A stretch of DNA of 64,000 bases from Kitasatospora sp. NBC_01246 (lineage in GTDB: Bacteria > Actinomycetota > Actinomycetes > Streptomycetales > Streptomycetaceae). The notes under the pieces are model-generated. The model did not search any database, was not told where the DNA came from, and worked only from the letters and a program-made list of their open reading frames with translations. Positions 14,396-23,627 of the stretch are shown here, in pieces. The stretch covers positions 4,278,001-4,342,000 of the forward strand of contig NZ_CP108484.1 of NCBI RefSeq assembly GCF_036226505.1, in the 5' to 3' direction. Position 1 is the first letter of the stretch; each line of letters starts with the position of its first letter. A program made the position numbers and the translations under genes.

Positions 14396-16897
14396 TCAGG
14401 CCGCCCGCTCCCCGGCCCGCAGCGCGACCCGGGCCGGGAGCCAGGTGCCCACCGCGGCGAGCGCGGCCGCGCCGGCGACGACGATCACGAGCTGCCCCAC
14501 CGGCACGGCGACCCCGGCCGTCCCCCGGGTGATGCCCCGGGCGTAGGTGGTGAGCACCGCGAAGGCGATCCCGAGTCCGAGCACGGTGGCGATCACGACG
14601 GAGGCCGCGGTCTCCCAGCCGAGCATCCGGCGGACCTGGCGGCGGGTGGTCCCGATCAGCCGCAGCGCGGTGAACTCCTGGCGGCGGTCGGTGATGCCCA
14701 TCGCGAGGGTGTTGAGGACGGCGATCGCCACGAAGGCGATGATCAGGCCGAGCGTGACGTAGCCGATCTGGGCGCTCACCCGGTTGCCCGCGGACTGCGC
14801 GGCGGCGCGGTCCAGGACGCCGATGCCGGGCTCGGCCCGCAGCGCCGAGGCCAGCGCCTCCCGGGAGACCCCCTCGCCCCGGACCAGCAGGTTGTCGTCG
14901 AGCGGGACGTCGACGTGCGCGGCGACCGGGCCGTGCGCCAGCGTCAGGTCACCGAAGCCCAGGCCCCGGGCGTACAGGGCGACGACGGTGACCTCGGCCG
15001 GGGTGCCGTCGGCGAGGGTGAGCCGGACCCGCTGGCCGAGCCGGTAGCCCAGCCCGTCCGCGGCCGCCGCCGTGCCGTCGGCCAGCGCGCCGAGATCGCC
15101 CGCGGTCACCGCGAGGTCCAGGGTGTCGGTCAGCCGCTCGGGCGTGACCGCCTGCACGCTGCGCCTGGTCAGGCCGTCGCGGACCTGGGTGTGCAGCACC
15201 CGGGTCACCGTCCGCACGCCGGGGACGGCGGCGACCGAGGCGGCGGCGGAGGCGGGGACGCGCGGCCCGACCACGAAGTCGGCGACGCTGCCGCGGTCGC
15301 GCTGCGCACCCGCAGCGCCGTCCACGGTGGTCTGGGTGAACAGGATGGTGCAGGCCATCGCGACCAGCAGGGTCAGCGGCGTGACCACCGAGGCCAGCCG
15401 GTGCGCGGCGGCCCGCAGGTTGTGGGCGGCGAGGTAGCCGCCGACCCGGGACGCCCGCAGCGGCAGGCCCAGCACCGCGACCCCGGCCCGGGCCACCAGC
15501 GGGCCGAGCAGGGACAGCGCCGTGCACCAGAGCAGGACGGCGACGAAGCAGGCCGGGGTGGAGGCCTGGTCCGAGTGCAGCACGGTGAGCACGGCGGTGA
15601 GCACGACGGAGCCCGCGGCCGCGACGACGCCGAGGACGATCCGCGCCCAGCCCGGCCGGGGCGGCTTGATCTCGGCCTCGCCGAGGGCCTCCACCGGCTT
15701 GATCGCGGTGGCCCGCCGGGCCGAGATCCGGGCGGCGCCCCAGCCGGCCAGCAGGGTGGCGCCGGCGGCGGCGATCGCGGGGAACGGGGAGAGCACCACG
15801 GGGAGGTTCGCGGGGATCACGTCCAGGGCGACGAACCGGTCCCGGAGCCAACTGCCCAGCGGCAGGCCGGCGGCGGCGCCCAGCACCCCGGCGGCCAGCC
15901 CCACCGCGAGCGCCTCGCCGCCGATCATCTTGCGGACCTGTCGCCCGGTCGCGGCGACGGCGCGCAGCACCGCGATCTCGCGCTGGCGCTGCTGGATCGA
16001 GAGGCCGAAGGTGCCGACCACGACCAGCAGGGCGACCAGCAGGGAGGTGCCGCCCAGCACACCGCCCATGCTGACCAGTCGGACCTGGGCGTTGGCGGCG
16101 TCGGGGAACTCCACCGGTCCGCGGTCGTCGCCGGTCCGGGCGAGGGCGACCGAGGCGACCTGCGTACCGGTGGTGGTGGCGGTCCCGGCTGGGGTGCTCC
16201 GGAGCAGGGCCGCGACGTCGGCGGCGGCCGACGGCGCCGCCGGGAACACGCCGATCGCACTGAACAGGCCGTCGTGGCCGGCCAGCTGCCGGGCCCGCTC
16301 GGGGGCGAAGAACACCCCGGCCTGGGCGTCGAAGACCTGGGCGGTGACGCCGACGACCCGCACGGTCAGCGTCTCCCCGGCGGTGCGGGCCCGCACGGTG
16401 GAGCCGACGGCGAGGTGGGTCCGGGCGGCCGTGCCGGCGTCCAGCACGACCTCGTCGGCGGCCGACGGCGCGGCCCCCGAGGCCAGGGTCAGGCCGGCCA
16501 GCGGCGCGGACTCCCAGCCGTGGCCCCAGGAGTTCGCCGTGGGGCCGCCGGGCAGCAGCACCGGGAACGTCACCTCGGTGCTGACGGACCGCACCGAGGG
16601 CAGCGCCGCGATCCGGTCGGCGAGCGCGGCGGGCACCCAGGCCCGGCCGGCGATCGGCTTGGCCTTCTCCTTGACCTTCCCCTTGCCCTTGTTCTGGACC
16701 TGGTGGACGTTCTGGTCCCCGGCGACCACGATCGGCGCGGCCGCGTAGCGCTCCGGCCGGACGCCGCCGAGCAGCCCGGTGGCCAGCAGCGTCCCGCAGC
16801 CGCAGACCAGCGCGGCGGCGCAGAACAGGGCGACGAAGGCCCCGGCGAATCCGGCCTTGCGGTGCCGGAGGGTGGCTACGGCGAAGCTGAACATCAT
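14396..16897 (-). CDS. ABC transporter permease with FtsX-like domains
   Basis: About 833 residues. It has an N-terminal helix (ATLRHRKAGFAGAFVALFCA), a large extracytoplasmic domain (about 60-265), an FtsX domain with three helices (LVALLVVVGTFGLSIQQRQREI), two central helices, a second extracytoplasmic domain and a second FtsX domain (IIAFVAIAVLNTLAMGITDR, RRQEFTALRLIGTTRRQVRR). This doubled layout is that of exporter/mechanotransmission permeases in actinomycetes. The ATG at 16897 overlaps the ATPase stop (ATGA), so the two are coupled. A Lys-rich VQNKGKGKVKEKAKP stretch in the first outside domain is odd. Likely a lipoprotein, peptide or antimicrobial efflux component. Confidence 0.88.
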   Translation of the reverse strand: MMFSFAVATLRHRKAGFAGAFVALFCAAALVCGCGTLLATGLLGGVRPERYAAAPIVVAGDQNVHQVQNKGKGKVKEKAKPIAGRAWVPAALADRIAALPSVRSVSTEVTFPVLLPGGPTANSWGHGWESAPLAGLTLASGAAPSAADEVVLDAGTAARTHLAVGSTVRARTAGETLTVRVVGVTAQVFDAQAGVFFAPERARQLAGHDGLFSAIGVFPAAPSAAADVAALLRSTPAGTATTTGTQVASVALARTGDDRGPVEFPDAANAQVRLVSMGGVLGGTSLLVALLVVVGTFGLSIQQRQREIAVLRAVAATGRQVRKMIGGEALAVGLAAGVLGAAAGLPLGSWLRDRFVALDVIPANLPVVLSPFPAIAAAGATLLAGWGAARISARRATAIKPVEALGEAEIKPPRPGWARIVLGVVAAAGSVVLTAVLTVLHSDQASTPACFVAVLLWCTALSLLGPLVARAGVAVLGLPLRASRVGGYLAAHNLRAAAHRLASVVTPLTLLVAMACTILFTQTTVDGAAGAQRDRGSVADFVVGPRVPASAAASVAAVPGVRTVTRVLHTQVRDGLTRRSVQAVTPERLTDTLDLAVTAGDLGALADGTAAAADGLGYRLGQRVRLTLADGTPAEVTVVALYARGLGFGDLTLAHGPVAAHVDVPLDDNLLVRGEGVSREALASALRAEPGIGVLDRAAAQSAGNRVSAQIGYVTLGLIIAFVAIAVLNTLAMGITDRRQEFTALRLIGTTRRQVRRMLGWETAASVVIATVLGLGIAFAVLTTYARGITRGTAGVAVPVGQLVIVVAGAAALAAVGTWLPARVALRAGERAA

Positions 16898-17628
16898 CGG
16901 TTCCACGCTCCCAGGCGGATCATGCGGTCGGCGACCTTGGCGGCGGTCGGCGCGGACATCGTGTCGGCGACCCGGCCGTCGGCCAGGAAGAGCACCTCGT
17001 CGGCGTAGGAGGCGGCGACCGGGTCGTGGGTGACCATGACGATGGTCTGGCCGAGCTCCTCGACGGTCTGCCGGAGCAGGGTCAGGACTTCGCGGGCGGT
17101 CATGGTGTCCAGGGCGCCGGTGGGCTCGTCGGCGAAGAGCACCTCGGGGTCCGAGATCAGCGCCCGGGCGATGGCGACGCGCTGCTGCTGGCCGCCGGAG
17201 AGCTGGCCCGGGCGGTGTCCGGTCCGCTCCCGCAGCCCCACCCGCCCGACCAGCGCGGACAGCCTGGCGGCGTCGGCACGGCGGCCCGCCAGGCGCAGCG
17301 GCAGCGTGATGTTCTGCTCGACGGTCAGCGACGGGACGAGGTTGAACGACTGGAACACGAACCCCGCGCGCTCCCGGCGCAGTTCGGTCAGCTTGGTCTC
17401 GCTGAGCCGCGACAGGTCGGTGTCCCCCAGCCGGACCGTCCCGGAGCTCGGCCGGTCCAGCCCGGCCGCGCAGTGCAGGAAGGTGCTCTTGCCCGAACCG
17501 GAGGGCCCCATCACCGCGGTGAAGCCGCCCTTAGGCAGCCGCACCGTCACCTCGCGCAGCGCGGCGACCGCGCTCCGCCCCTTGCCGTACACCTTGCTCA
17601 CAGCTTCCAACGTGATCGCTTCGCTCAT
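16894..17628 (-). CDS. ABC transporter ATP-binding protein (MacB/LolD type)
   Basis: 244 residues. Walker A is [13 protein letters not shown], the Q-loop lies in [20 protein letters not shown], the signature is [15 protein letters not shown], and Walker B is [13 protein letters not shown] followed by the switch histidine in VMVTHDP. This is the LolD/MacB class that partners FtsX-like permeases. The start [15 protein letters not shown] at 17628 matches the family; the frame to 17676 adds no conserved residues. It is co-transcribed with the permease and divergent from the response regulator at 17714, which suggests control by the flanking two-component pair. Confidence 0.9.
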   Translation of the reverse strand: MSEAITLEAVSKVYGKGRSAVAALREVTVRLPKGGFTAVMGPSGSGKSTFLHCAAGLDRPSSGTVRLGDTDLSRLSETKLTELRRERAGFVFQSFNLVPSLTVEQNITLPLRLAGRRADAARLSALVGRVGLRERTGHRPGQLSGGQQQRVAIARALISDPEVLFADEPTGALDTMTAREVLTLLRQTVEELGQTIVMVTHDPVAASYADEVLFLADGRVADTMSAPTAAKVADRMIRLGAWNR

Positions 17629-17713
17629 GCCTCCAGCCTGCCGAGCCGCGAACTCCCGGCCCAGGGAACGGATCACGAGCGACCCGTGACATCGTCACGG
17701 GTAGGGTCGTCGC

Positions 17714-18322
17714 ATGATCAGACTCCTGCTGGCGGAGGACCAGCACGTGGTGCGCGGCGCGCTGGTGGCACTGCTGGAGCTGGAGCCCGACCTGGAGGTC
17801 GTCGCCCAGGCCGGATCGGCCGACGACGTGGTGCCGCGCGCCCTCGTCGCCCTGCCCGACGTCGCGGTGCTCGACATCGAGATGCCCGGGCGCACCGACG
17901 GTCTCCAGGCAGCCGCGGCACTGAAGGAGAAGGTGCCGAACTGCCGTACCCTGATGCTCACTTCGAACGGCCGCCCCGGACTGCTCCGCCGCGCCCTGGA
18001 CGCCAAGGTCGACGGCTTCCTGCTGAAGACCGCCCCGCCGGAGGAACTGGTGGCGGCGATCCGCCAGGTGGCCGGCGGCGGCCGGGTGCTCGACCGGGGG
18101 CTCGCCGTCGCGGCCTGGGACCTCGCGGACAACCCGCTGACACCGCGGGAGAACGACGTCCTGCGGGAGCTGGCCGAGGGCGCCGAGCCCCCGGAGATCG
18201 CGGCGCGCTTGCACCTGTCGACGGGGACGGTCCGCAATGTGCTGACCGCGGTGGTCGGCAAGCTCAACGCCCGCAACCGGACCGACGCGGTACGCATCGC
18301 GCGTGAGGCGGGCTGGCTGTAG
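17714..18322 (+). CDS. NarL/DesR-type response regulator
   Basis: 202 residues. The receiver domain has E8/D9, phospho-acceptor D54 (VAVLDIEMPGRTDG) and the lysine in GFLLKTAPPEELV. The LuxR-type HTH at 135-200 has LTPRENDVLRELAEGAEPPE and GTVRNVLTAVVGKLNARNR. It lies divergent from the ABC exporter and convergent with a histidine kinase gene, an arrangement in which kinase, regulator and exporter form one envelope-stress or drug-response unit. It has the DesR-like EMPGRTDG sequence common in kinase-linked exporters of streptomycetes. Confidence 0.87.
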   Translation: MIRLLLAEDQHVVRGALVALLELEPDLEVVAQAGSADDVVPRALVALPDVAVLDIEMPGRTDGLQAAAALKEKVPNCRTLMLTSNGRPGLLRRALDAKVDGFLLKTAPPEELVAAIRQVAGGGRVLDRGLAVAAWDLADNPLTPRENDVLRELAEGAEPPEIAARLHLSTGTVRNVLTAVVGKLNARNRTDAVRIAREAGWL

Positions 18323-18391
18323 CCGCCGCGCCCGCCCGCCCCCGGCGCTCCGGGCGTCAGCCCGCGGTGAACGCCCCACGCAGCAACGGCC

Positions 18392-20527
18392 TCAGCCCGC
18401 GGGCACCTCGGCGCGCAGCAGGTACCAGCCGTCGTCCGGACCGGCCGCCAGGGTGCCGCCGATCGCGGCGAGGCGGACGGTCAGCCCGCCGATCCCGGAG
18501 CCGGGCGCGCTGACGCCGTCCGGCGCCCCGTCGTTCTCCACCTCCAGCCGCACCGCGTCCCCGGTCACCGAGGTGGCGATGCGCGCGTGGCGGGCGGCGC
18601 TGTGCCGCAGGATGTTGGTGACCGCCTCCCGGAGGACCACGCTCAGCACGGCGCCGGCCGCCGGCGGCACCGGGACGTCGTCGACCTCCACCGTGATCGC
18701 CGCCGCCTCCAGCACCCCGGCGGCCGAGGCGAGTTCGGCCTCGAAGGACAACCGGGGGCTGTCGCTCACCACCGTCCGCAGTTCGGTCTCGCCGCGTTCG
18801 GCCAGCCGCACGATGTCCCGCAGCTCGGCCCGGCCGCGGTCGGCGTCCGTGACCGCCAGCCGCCGGGCCAGCTCGGCCTTGAGCAGGATCGCGGTCAGTC
18901 CGTGGCCGAGCAGGTCGTGCAGGTCACGGGCGGCGCGCAGGCGCTCGGTCACCACCGCGGCACGGGCCAGCCCCGCCCCCGCCCGCTGGAGCTCCCGCAC
19001 CAGCCGGGCCAGCCGCAGGACGCCGTAGACCACGACGCAGGTGATCAGGGCGTCGACGACGGCGAGCAGCACGGGCACCGGCCCGCCGCCGGTGAGCACA
19101 CCGCCGGCCACCGCCGCCGCGACGGCGAGGGCCGCGCCGGCCCGGAGCGGCAGGGCGAACAGCAGCGCACCCGCGAGGATGCCGACCGCGCCGATCCAGT
19201 TCCGCCCGGACCAGGGCAGCGGAACGAGGGCGATCACCGCCGAGGCGAGCAGCACGAGCCGGGCGTGGCGCGGCGAGTCCCGGGTCGCGAAGCGGATCTG
19301 GAGCAGGCAGAAGACCAGCAGACAGGGTGCCCCGAGCGCGAGCAGCGGCACCGGGACGAGCAGCACGGCCTTGACGAAGAAGGTGCCCAGGACGAGGAGG
19401 TACAGGCCGAGCACGGTCCGCAGCTCGGGCGGGTCGGCCGCGTCCGCCGGCGCGGGCGTGGCCGCGACCGCCGCCTCGACGGCGAAGCGCCCGTCCGGCT
19501 CCAGACCGGCCGTCAGCCGACCGCCGACCTCGCGGACCCGGTCGGCGAGGCCGTCGAGCAGATCGGCGCCGAGCGCGGCCGTCGGCACGCCGTCACTGAC
19601 CACCCGCAGCACCACCTGCCCGGCCCGCTCCCCGGTGACGATCTCGCACCGCCGCGCGTCACCGACCCGCACCACCGCCGTGACCGCCTCACGCAGCACC
19701 GCCGCCAGCACCGTCCCGGCCGGCCCGAGCGGCTCCGAGTGCCCGACCCGCAGGTCCGCGGTGATGCCCGCGGACGCCAGCAGCGCCCGGGCGCTCGCCG
19801 CCTCGGGGGCCAGCGACAGGCTGCGCAGCTCCGCCGCCGTGGCCCGGGTCGCCGCCAAGGTCCGCCGCGCCGCGCCGATGAGGTCCGCCAGGACGCCCGG
19901 ATCGTCCCGGAGCGCCAGATCGCGGACCTCCTTCAACCCCTCGGCGAGCCCGCTCCGCAGCCCGGTCGCGATCCGCAGCCGCTCGGCGGTCACCGCGGCC
20001 GCCGCCAGCGTGAGCCGGGCCGCGTGCACCCGCGCCGCGAACAGCGCGAGCGTGGTGACGGCGTACAGCATCACGCCGCCGATCGCGACGATGAGCGTCA
20101 TGTCGACGGCGTCCCGCACACTGCCCGACCGCACCAGCTCGATCAGGGCCGCGGAGGCGCCGAACAGCGGCACCAGCACCCGGCGCCGTTCCAGCAGCAA
20201 CGAGGCGGCCGGGAGACAGAGCAACCCGACCGACACCCCGAACCCCAGCACCGCGACATACCCGACGGCCAGCTCCACCGCCGTCCCGACCGCCGGCGGC
20301 ACCACCCCCAGCACCCGCCGCACCGCCGACGAACTGTGCCGCAGCTGCACCACCACCAGCACGACGCACGCCACGACCACGGCCACCCCGGCCCCCGGTT
20401 CCCCCGGAACCCGCGCCAGCCCCTTCAACAGGTGCACCGAAGCCACCGCGGCAGCCGCCGCCCCCACCAGCCCCCGCGCCGGCCACCCCGCCCGCGCCCC
20501 CACATCCACCCCCGCCACCCGGCGCAT
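18392..20527 (-). CDS. Double histidine kinase with a degenerate first kinase module
   Basis: About 711 residues made of two similar halves, each with membrane helices followed by a DesK-type kinase module. Half 1: helices about 20-165, DHp-like TAERLRIATGLRSGLAEGLK (180-199), ATPase-like region to about 355. Half 2: helices about 370-508, DHp TERLRAARDLHDLLGHGLTA with phospho-acceptor His537, ATPase region with REAVTNILRHSAARHARIA and GSGIGGLTVRLAAIGG. In half 1 the acceptor His aligns with Arg191 and the ATP-site Asn of REAVTN is Ala (REAVTA), so half 1 is probably a pseudokinase. The ATG at 20527 is the likely start; the frame extends into the tRNA terminator. Probable partner of the regulator at 17714. 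Confidence 0.78.
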   Translation of the reverse strand: MRRVAGVDVGARAGWPARGLVGAAAAAVASVHLLKGLARVPGEPGAGVAVVVACVVLVVVQLRHSSSAVRRVLGVVPPAVGTAVELAVGYVAVLGFGVSVGLLCLPAASLLLERRRVLVPLFGASAALIELVRSGSVRDAVDMTLIVAIGGVMLYAVTTLALFAARVHAARLTLAAAAVTAERLRIATGLRSGLAEGLKEVRDLALRDDPGVLADLIGAARRTLAATRATAAELRSLSLAPEAASARALLASAGITADLRVGHSEPLGPAGTVLAAVLREAVTAVVRVGDARRCEIVTGERAGQVVLRVVSDGVPTAALGADLLDGLADRVREVGGRLTAGLEPDGRFAVEAAVAATPAPADAADPPELRTVLGLYLLVLGTFFVKAVLLVPVPLLALGAPCLLVFCLLQIRFATRDSPRHARLVLLASAVIALVPLPWSGRNWIGAVGILAGALLFALPLRAGAALAVAAAVAGGVLTGGGPVPVLLAVVDALITCVVVYGVLRLARLVRELQRAGAGLARAAVVTERLRAARDLHDLLGHGLTAILLKAELARRLAVTDADRGRAELRDIVRLAERGETELRTVVSDSPRLSFEAELASAAGVLEAAAITVEVDDVPVPPAAGAVLSVVLREAVTNILRHSAARHARIATSVTGDAVRLEVENDGAPDGVSAPGSGIGGLTVRLAAIGGTLAAGPDDGWYLLRAEVPAG

Positions 20528-20585
20528 GCTACGCGGAACCCGATCAAGCGGCGCCCCGGACCCCACCCCCGAATCCGCCCCGAAA

Positions 20586-20622
20586 AACAGCGAAACCGCA
20601 GATCCGAAGACCTGCGGTTTCG
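20586..20622 (-). terminator. Original terminator of the tRNA-Gly gene
   Basis: Arms CGAAACCGCAG (20591-20601) and CTGCGGTTTCG (20612-20622), followed on the minus strand by CTGTTTTT. It sits directly beyond the displaced tRNA 3' end and thus ended the tRNA transcript before the element inserted. Confidence 0.75.
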
Positions 20623-20629
20623 CCATGAA

Positions 20630-20671
20630 GAGCGGGCGACGAGAATCGAACTCGCGCTATAAGCTTGGGAA
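20630..20671. other. att site, distal copy (displaced tRNA-Gly 3' end)
   Basis: Forty-two bases identical to 27148-27189. They correspond to the 3' 40-odd bases of the tRNA-Gly gene, read on the minus strand, and mark the left boundary of the integrated element. In this copy the bases after the discriminator read CTTC, so CCA is not encoded. Confidence 0.92.
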
Positions 20672-20813
20672 TCTCACCGACTTGATCATCCTCAAAGCAG
20701 CTCCGACGTGCGGATTCAGCGCTCCTTCGCTGCCTCCTCCGGCACCCCGTGAGGCCCTCGGCTGACCGGGACTTACCCCACGTCACCGCCCCTTGGGGCA
20801 CGGTAGAGACACG

Positions 20814-21470
20814 TCAGGAGCCTGGTGCAAGCTGGTCGGGGCTGGTTGCCGATGGCGCCTCAACGAACGGAGGTAGCCCGGTGGTTGGTGTCAGACGAGA
20901 CTCGACAGGTCCCAGCACACCGAGATCGTCTCGGATTGCGTCGAGAAGCTTCTCGTAGCGCTCGTTCATGGCAGCGACCATCCCGTTCAGCCCATCCTGA
21001 TTGATGGGACCGACCGTGAACGCTTCCACCGCATACATCTGGGCGAGAAGAGATCGGTATGCCTCTCGGAGCTGGTCAGACCCCAAGATCTCAAGAAGGG
21101 CCCAGGCATTGCCCACCTGGTCAGAGGCTTCCCCCCAGTCAAAGGCGCGAAGCCGGCGCCTGGACTCCTCGATCTCATCCGCTGTGTCGTAGGGCCATGG
21201 ATTACCCCAACCACGCAGATTCCGTACCCATGGGTCGAGTTTACTGAGCAAGTCCACGGAGCCCTGGCGCCTCTCCAGCACCCACCGCCGCGCATCTTCG
21301 CGGGCCCAGCGCTCCCTTTCCTCCGCTCTGCTGTTGTGCCGCTGCGCCTCGGCCTGTGCTCGCTCGTACTCAATGCGCAGCTGCTCGCGCCGATCTGAAC
21401 GCCACTGATTGAACAACAGGCTGAGGCCAGTAACCGCAGCGCCAATCAGATATCCCCATGCCGCATTCAC
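20814..21470 (-). CDS. Element cargo: membrane-anchored coiled-coil protein
   Basis: About 218 residues from the GTG at 21470 (a longer frame to 21545 is possible). One N-terminal hydrophobic segment, AAWGYLIGAAVTGLSLLFNQW, is followed by a charged helical region rich in Arg/Glu (RREQLRIEYERAQAEAQRHN up to about residue 70), predicted as coiled coil, then a mostly helical domain of 130 residues with RYEKLLDAIRDDLG near the end. No enzyme motif is seen. Topology suggests an inner-membrane anchor with a cytosolic body. It is the gene nearest the left att site; the family is not recognised. Confidence 0.6.
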   Translation of the reverse strand: MNAAWGYLIGAAVTGLSLLFNQWRSDRREQLRIEYERAQAEAQRHNSRAEERERWAREDARRWVLERRQGSVDLLSKLDPWVRNLRGWGNPWPYDTADEIEESRRRLRAFDWGEASDQVGNAWALLEILGSDQLREAYRSLLAQMYAVEAFTVGPINQDGLNGMVAAMNERYEKLLDAIRDDLGVLGPVESRLTPTTGLPPFVEAPSATSPDQLAPGS

Positions 21471-21914
21471 CCCGCTAGTGTGCACGAGCCACGCGGGCGG
21501 TGGAGCGGTTTTGGCCGGTGTCCTGTCTGGTCTGGGTCCGAGCATGATCGGGGGGCCGTAAGCTGCTGCGACTCGGTCAGGGCTTCTGGGCCTGACCGCA
21601 ATTTGGCCGAGTGGCCCCCCGGTCTTGCTCGGTGCGGGTCCCGGTCCTGACAGGTGGGTAAAACCGTGGAGCCGTCCGCCCCCAGCCCCGGCGGGTTTGT
21701 CCTTAGGTCGTCCGTCCGCCCTGGCGCGGCCGGCCGCCGCCGTCGCGGGGCGCAGACAGGAGCGGAGGCGAGCGGCGGGCCAGCGCCGCGAGCGCAGCGA
21801 GCCTTGACTTAGTAGCGAAACTCATAACACCCACTCCCTCTCTTCCTTCCCTGCCCCTCTCCACCCGCTGGGCTTCGGGCAGAGCTCGCACGCGCACCGG
21901 CTACCGGCCTGACC
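21471..21914. other. Intergenic region inside the element
   Basis: About 440 bases with no credible gene. It contains a small hairpin (CGGTCAGG 21574-21581 / CCTGACCG 21591-21598) and a run of GCGAGC-like repeats near 21755-21805. It should contain the promoter of the coiled-coil gene; a cis-acting transfer or replication site is possible but not shown. Confidence 0.4.
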
Positions 21915-22772
21915 TCAACCGCTCCCGGTGCCCGAGTCAGGTCGCATGAGTACGGCGGTGGCATCGTCGTGGCACTTGCTGCGGGGCCATCGACGCCGCT
22001 GCGGATCGGAGCGTTCGAGATTTCGCGTGTACTCGATGAGGCCGTGCGGCCCGTCGACATCGAGCTTGCGGAGAAGGTCCGGCCAGCCCAAGACACCGAA
22101 GTCATCTACTGCGCGGGCGGCTCCGTCGGTGAGGATTGCTGCCGTGTGAAGCTCGGACAGTGACACAGCTCCCGTCAGACTCTGCTCGGCGGCTCCGGGC
22201 TCTGTGGAAGCGACCCAGTAGCCATCGACGGTGTTCATGACCTCTCGCTGAGCCCATGCCAGGGCTACGCGCCTCTTCCCCTCCTGCAGGTGCGCCAACT
22301 CTGCTTGCAGAGCGACGCGTTGCCGATCGGTAACACTGGAGACGCGATGATCCGCGTGCACCTCTATCCCCGTTGAAAGACTGAGAGCGACAGTCGAGTC
22401 CGCGAGCGTAAGCCACTCGAAGGTTCCCCCCCGTACCCGGGCAACGACCACCGTTGCCGAGGGCGTCATGGGGTTCGCCAAGTCGCATGTGCCCGCATGG
22501 AGTCGAGCGGTTGAAGCGATCGCGTCGGCCAGGCACTCGGTTAGGCTCGCCGGCCGTTCCGCGGCTTGCATGAAGATGGCCGCCCCGAGGTTCCTGACGA
22601 ACCAGGGCACCCCGTGCACGCAGCCGGTCTCGACAGCACTTGGCAGGCCAGCTCCGTCGAGCACGATGACGGTCTCCGCACTGGCTATGACGAAGTCCTC
22701 ATTCGCCCGGCCCGGATTCGGGGCAGAGGCCGTCGCTATCAGCAACTCAGGCCGCCTCGTGGCGGAGCACAT
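21915..22772 (-). CDS. Element cargo: PP2C-like protein phosphatase
   Basis: Up to 285 residues. PP2C motifs are visible: NEDFVIASAETVIVLDGAG (residues about 24-42, the metal-binding NED and DGAG), ATVVVARVRGGTFEWLTLADS with the GDS-like position occupied by ADS, ILTDGAARAVDDFG in the SDG position, and KCHDDATAVLM near the C-terminus, which supplies the DD metal ligands. It thus looks catalytically competent as a Mn/Mg-dependent Ser/Thr phosphatase. The start overlaps the stop of the HTH gene upstream by 26 bases, implying coupled translation; a TTG shortly downstream would remove that overlap. No kinase is encoded nearby. Confidence 0.75.
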   Translation of the reverse strand: MCSATRRPELLIATASAPNPGRANEDFVIASAETVIVLDGAGLPSAVETGCVHGVPWFVRNLGAAIFMQAAERPASLTECLADAIASTARLHAGTCDLANPMTPSATVVVARVRGGTFEWLTLADSTVALSLSTGIEVHADHRVSSVTDRQRVALQAELAHLQEGKRRVALAWAQREVMNTVDGYWVASTEPGAAEQSLTGAVSLSELHTAAILTDGAARAVDDFGVLGWPDLLRKLDVDGPHGLIEYTRNLERSDPQRRRWPRSKCHDDATAVLMRPDSGTGSG

Positions 22773-23583
22773 CCGTCAGAGCCTGGGTCGCAAGCACCCG
22801 CTTGGTACCTACCTCGAAGTCGCAGCCGATGACCATGGAGAACGGCTCGCTCCCGACTTCGCCGTATAGCTCAGCGACGTTCTCGGAGAGGTAGCGAGCC
22901 ACGCCCAGCGACCCGACTGCATGAACGCCGGCGACGAGCAGGAAGGTCCCGGCACCGTCCGGTCGGGGCAGCCGCCCAAGGTAGGCCACGTCCGCCGGCC
23001 GGGGCGCCTCCGGGTCGTCCGTCGGCGACGTGATCGTCTGACCACTCTCACGGTCGATCAACGCCCACCGGCCGTCAGCCAGGGTCTCGAAGGACAGACG
23101 CGGGTCACCTGCAAGAGCTGCTGCGGTGATGGGCGACGTCTTCGGTCCGCAGACGACCACCAGCCCATCGCGGTTCAGGTCGATCGCCCCAGTGGTGGGG
23201 ATGTACTCAAGCTCACCGTCGAGCTGAAGACGGTGGGCCAGGTTGATCAGTTGCTGCCCGGTGGCGCTGTCCTCAACGGCAACGTAGTCGCGCTCGCCCG
23301 GTCGCTGAGGCACTGCGACCGCTACCCGGTCGACACCAAGGAATGCGCGCTCCGCCGGCGGGCCCGCATCCTTGAGCTGAGCAACCCTCGCGCGGCTCAC
23401 GCCCATCAGCTTCGCCACCTCGGCCATGGAGAGGCCGTTCTGCCGGAGCCAGGCGATGCTTTCCTTCCGCATCCGGGACGTCTCGACCACCGCCGCTTGC
23501 AACTCTTCCATGAGCTGAACAGCTTCTTTGACGCGGACGCGGTGGTCCTTGATGGCCGCGACACGGCTGACTTCACTGATCAC
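22747..23583 (-). CDS. Element cargo: HTH regulator with unknown C-terminal sensor domain
   Basis: 278 residues. Residues 45-75 hold a helix-turn-helix (QNGLSMAEVAKLMGVSRARV) of the sigma-70 region 4/XRE-like kind. Residues 95-270 form a separate alpha/beta domain with GLVVVCGPKTSPITAAALAG, RWALIDRESGQTITSPTDD and FLLVAGVHAVGSLGVARYL, which recalls nucleotide-binding Rossmann-like sensor domains but is not a family I can name. GGGAGG lies about nine bases before the GTG at 23583. It is first gene of an operon with the PP2C gene and lies beside repeated operators at 23628-23728, so it is probably autoregulated. Confidence 0.7.
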   Translation of the reverse strand: MISEVSRVAAIKDHRVRVKEAVQLMEELQAAVVETSRMRKESIAWLRQNGLSMAEVAKLMGVSRARVAQLKDAGPPAERAFLGVDRVAVAVPQRPGERDYVAVEDSATGQQLINLAHRLQLDGELEYIPTTGAIDLNRDGLVVVCGPKTSPITAAALAGDPRLSFETLADGRWALIDRESGQTITSPTDDPEAPRPADVAYLGRLPRPDGAGTFLLVAGVHAVGSLGVARYLSENVAELYGEVGSEPFSMVIGCDFEVGTKRVLATQALTDVLRHEAA

Positions 23584-23627
23584 GACCAGGTGCCTCCCAT
23601 TCCACGTGAGGGATCCATGGACTCAAT

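Noticed and set aside
20528-20626. N-terminal extension of the double histidine kinase to 20626
   Set aside because: It would run through the tRNA terminator hairpin; the encoded residues MAKPQVFGSAVSLFFG are the hairpin and T-run read as protein.
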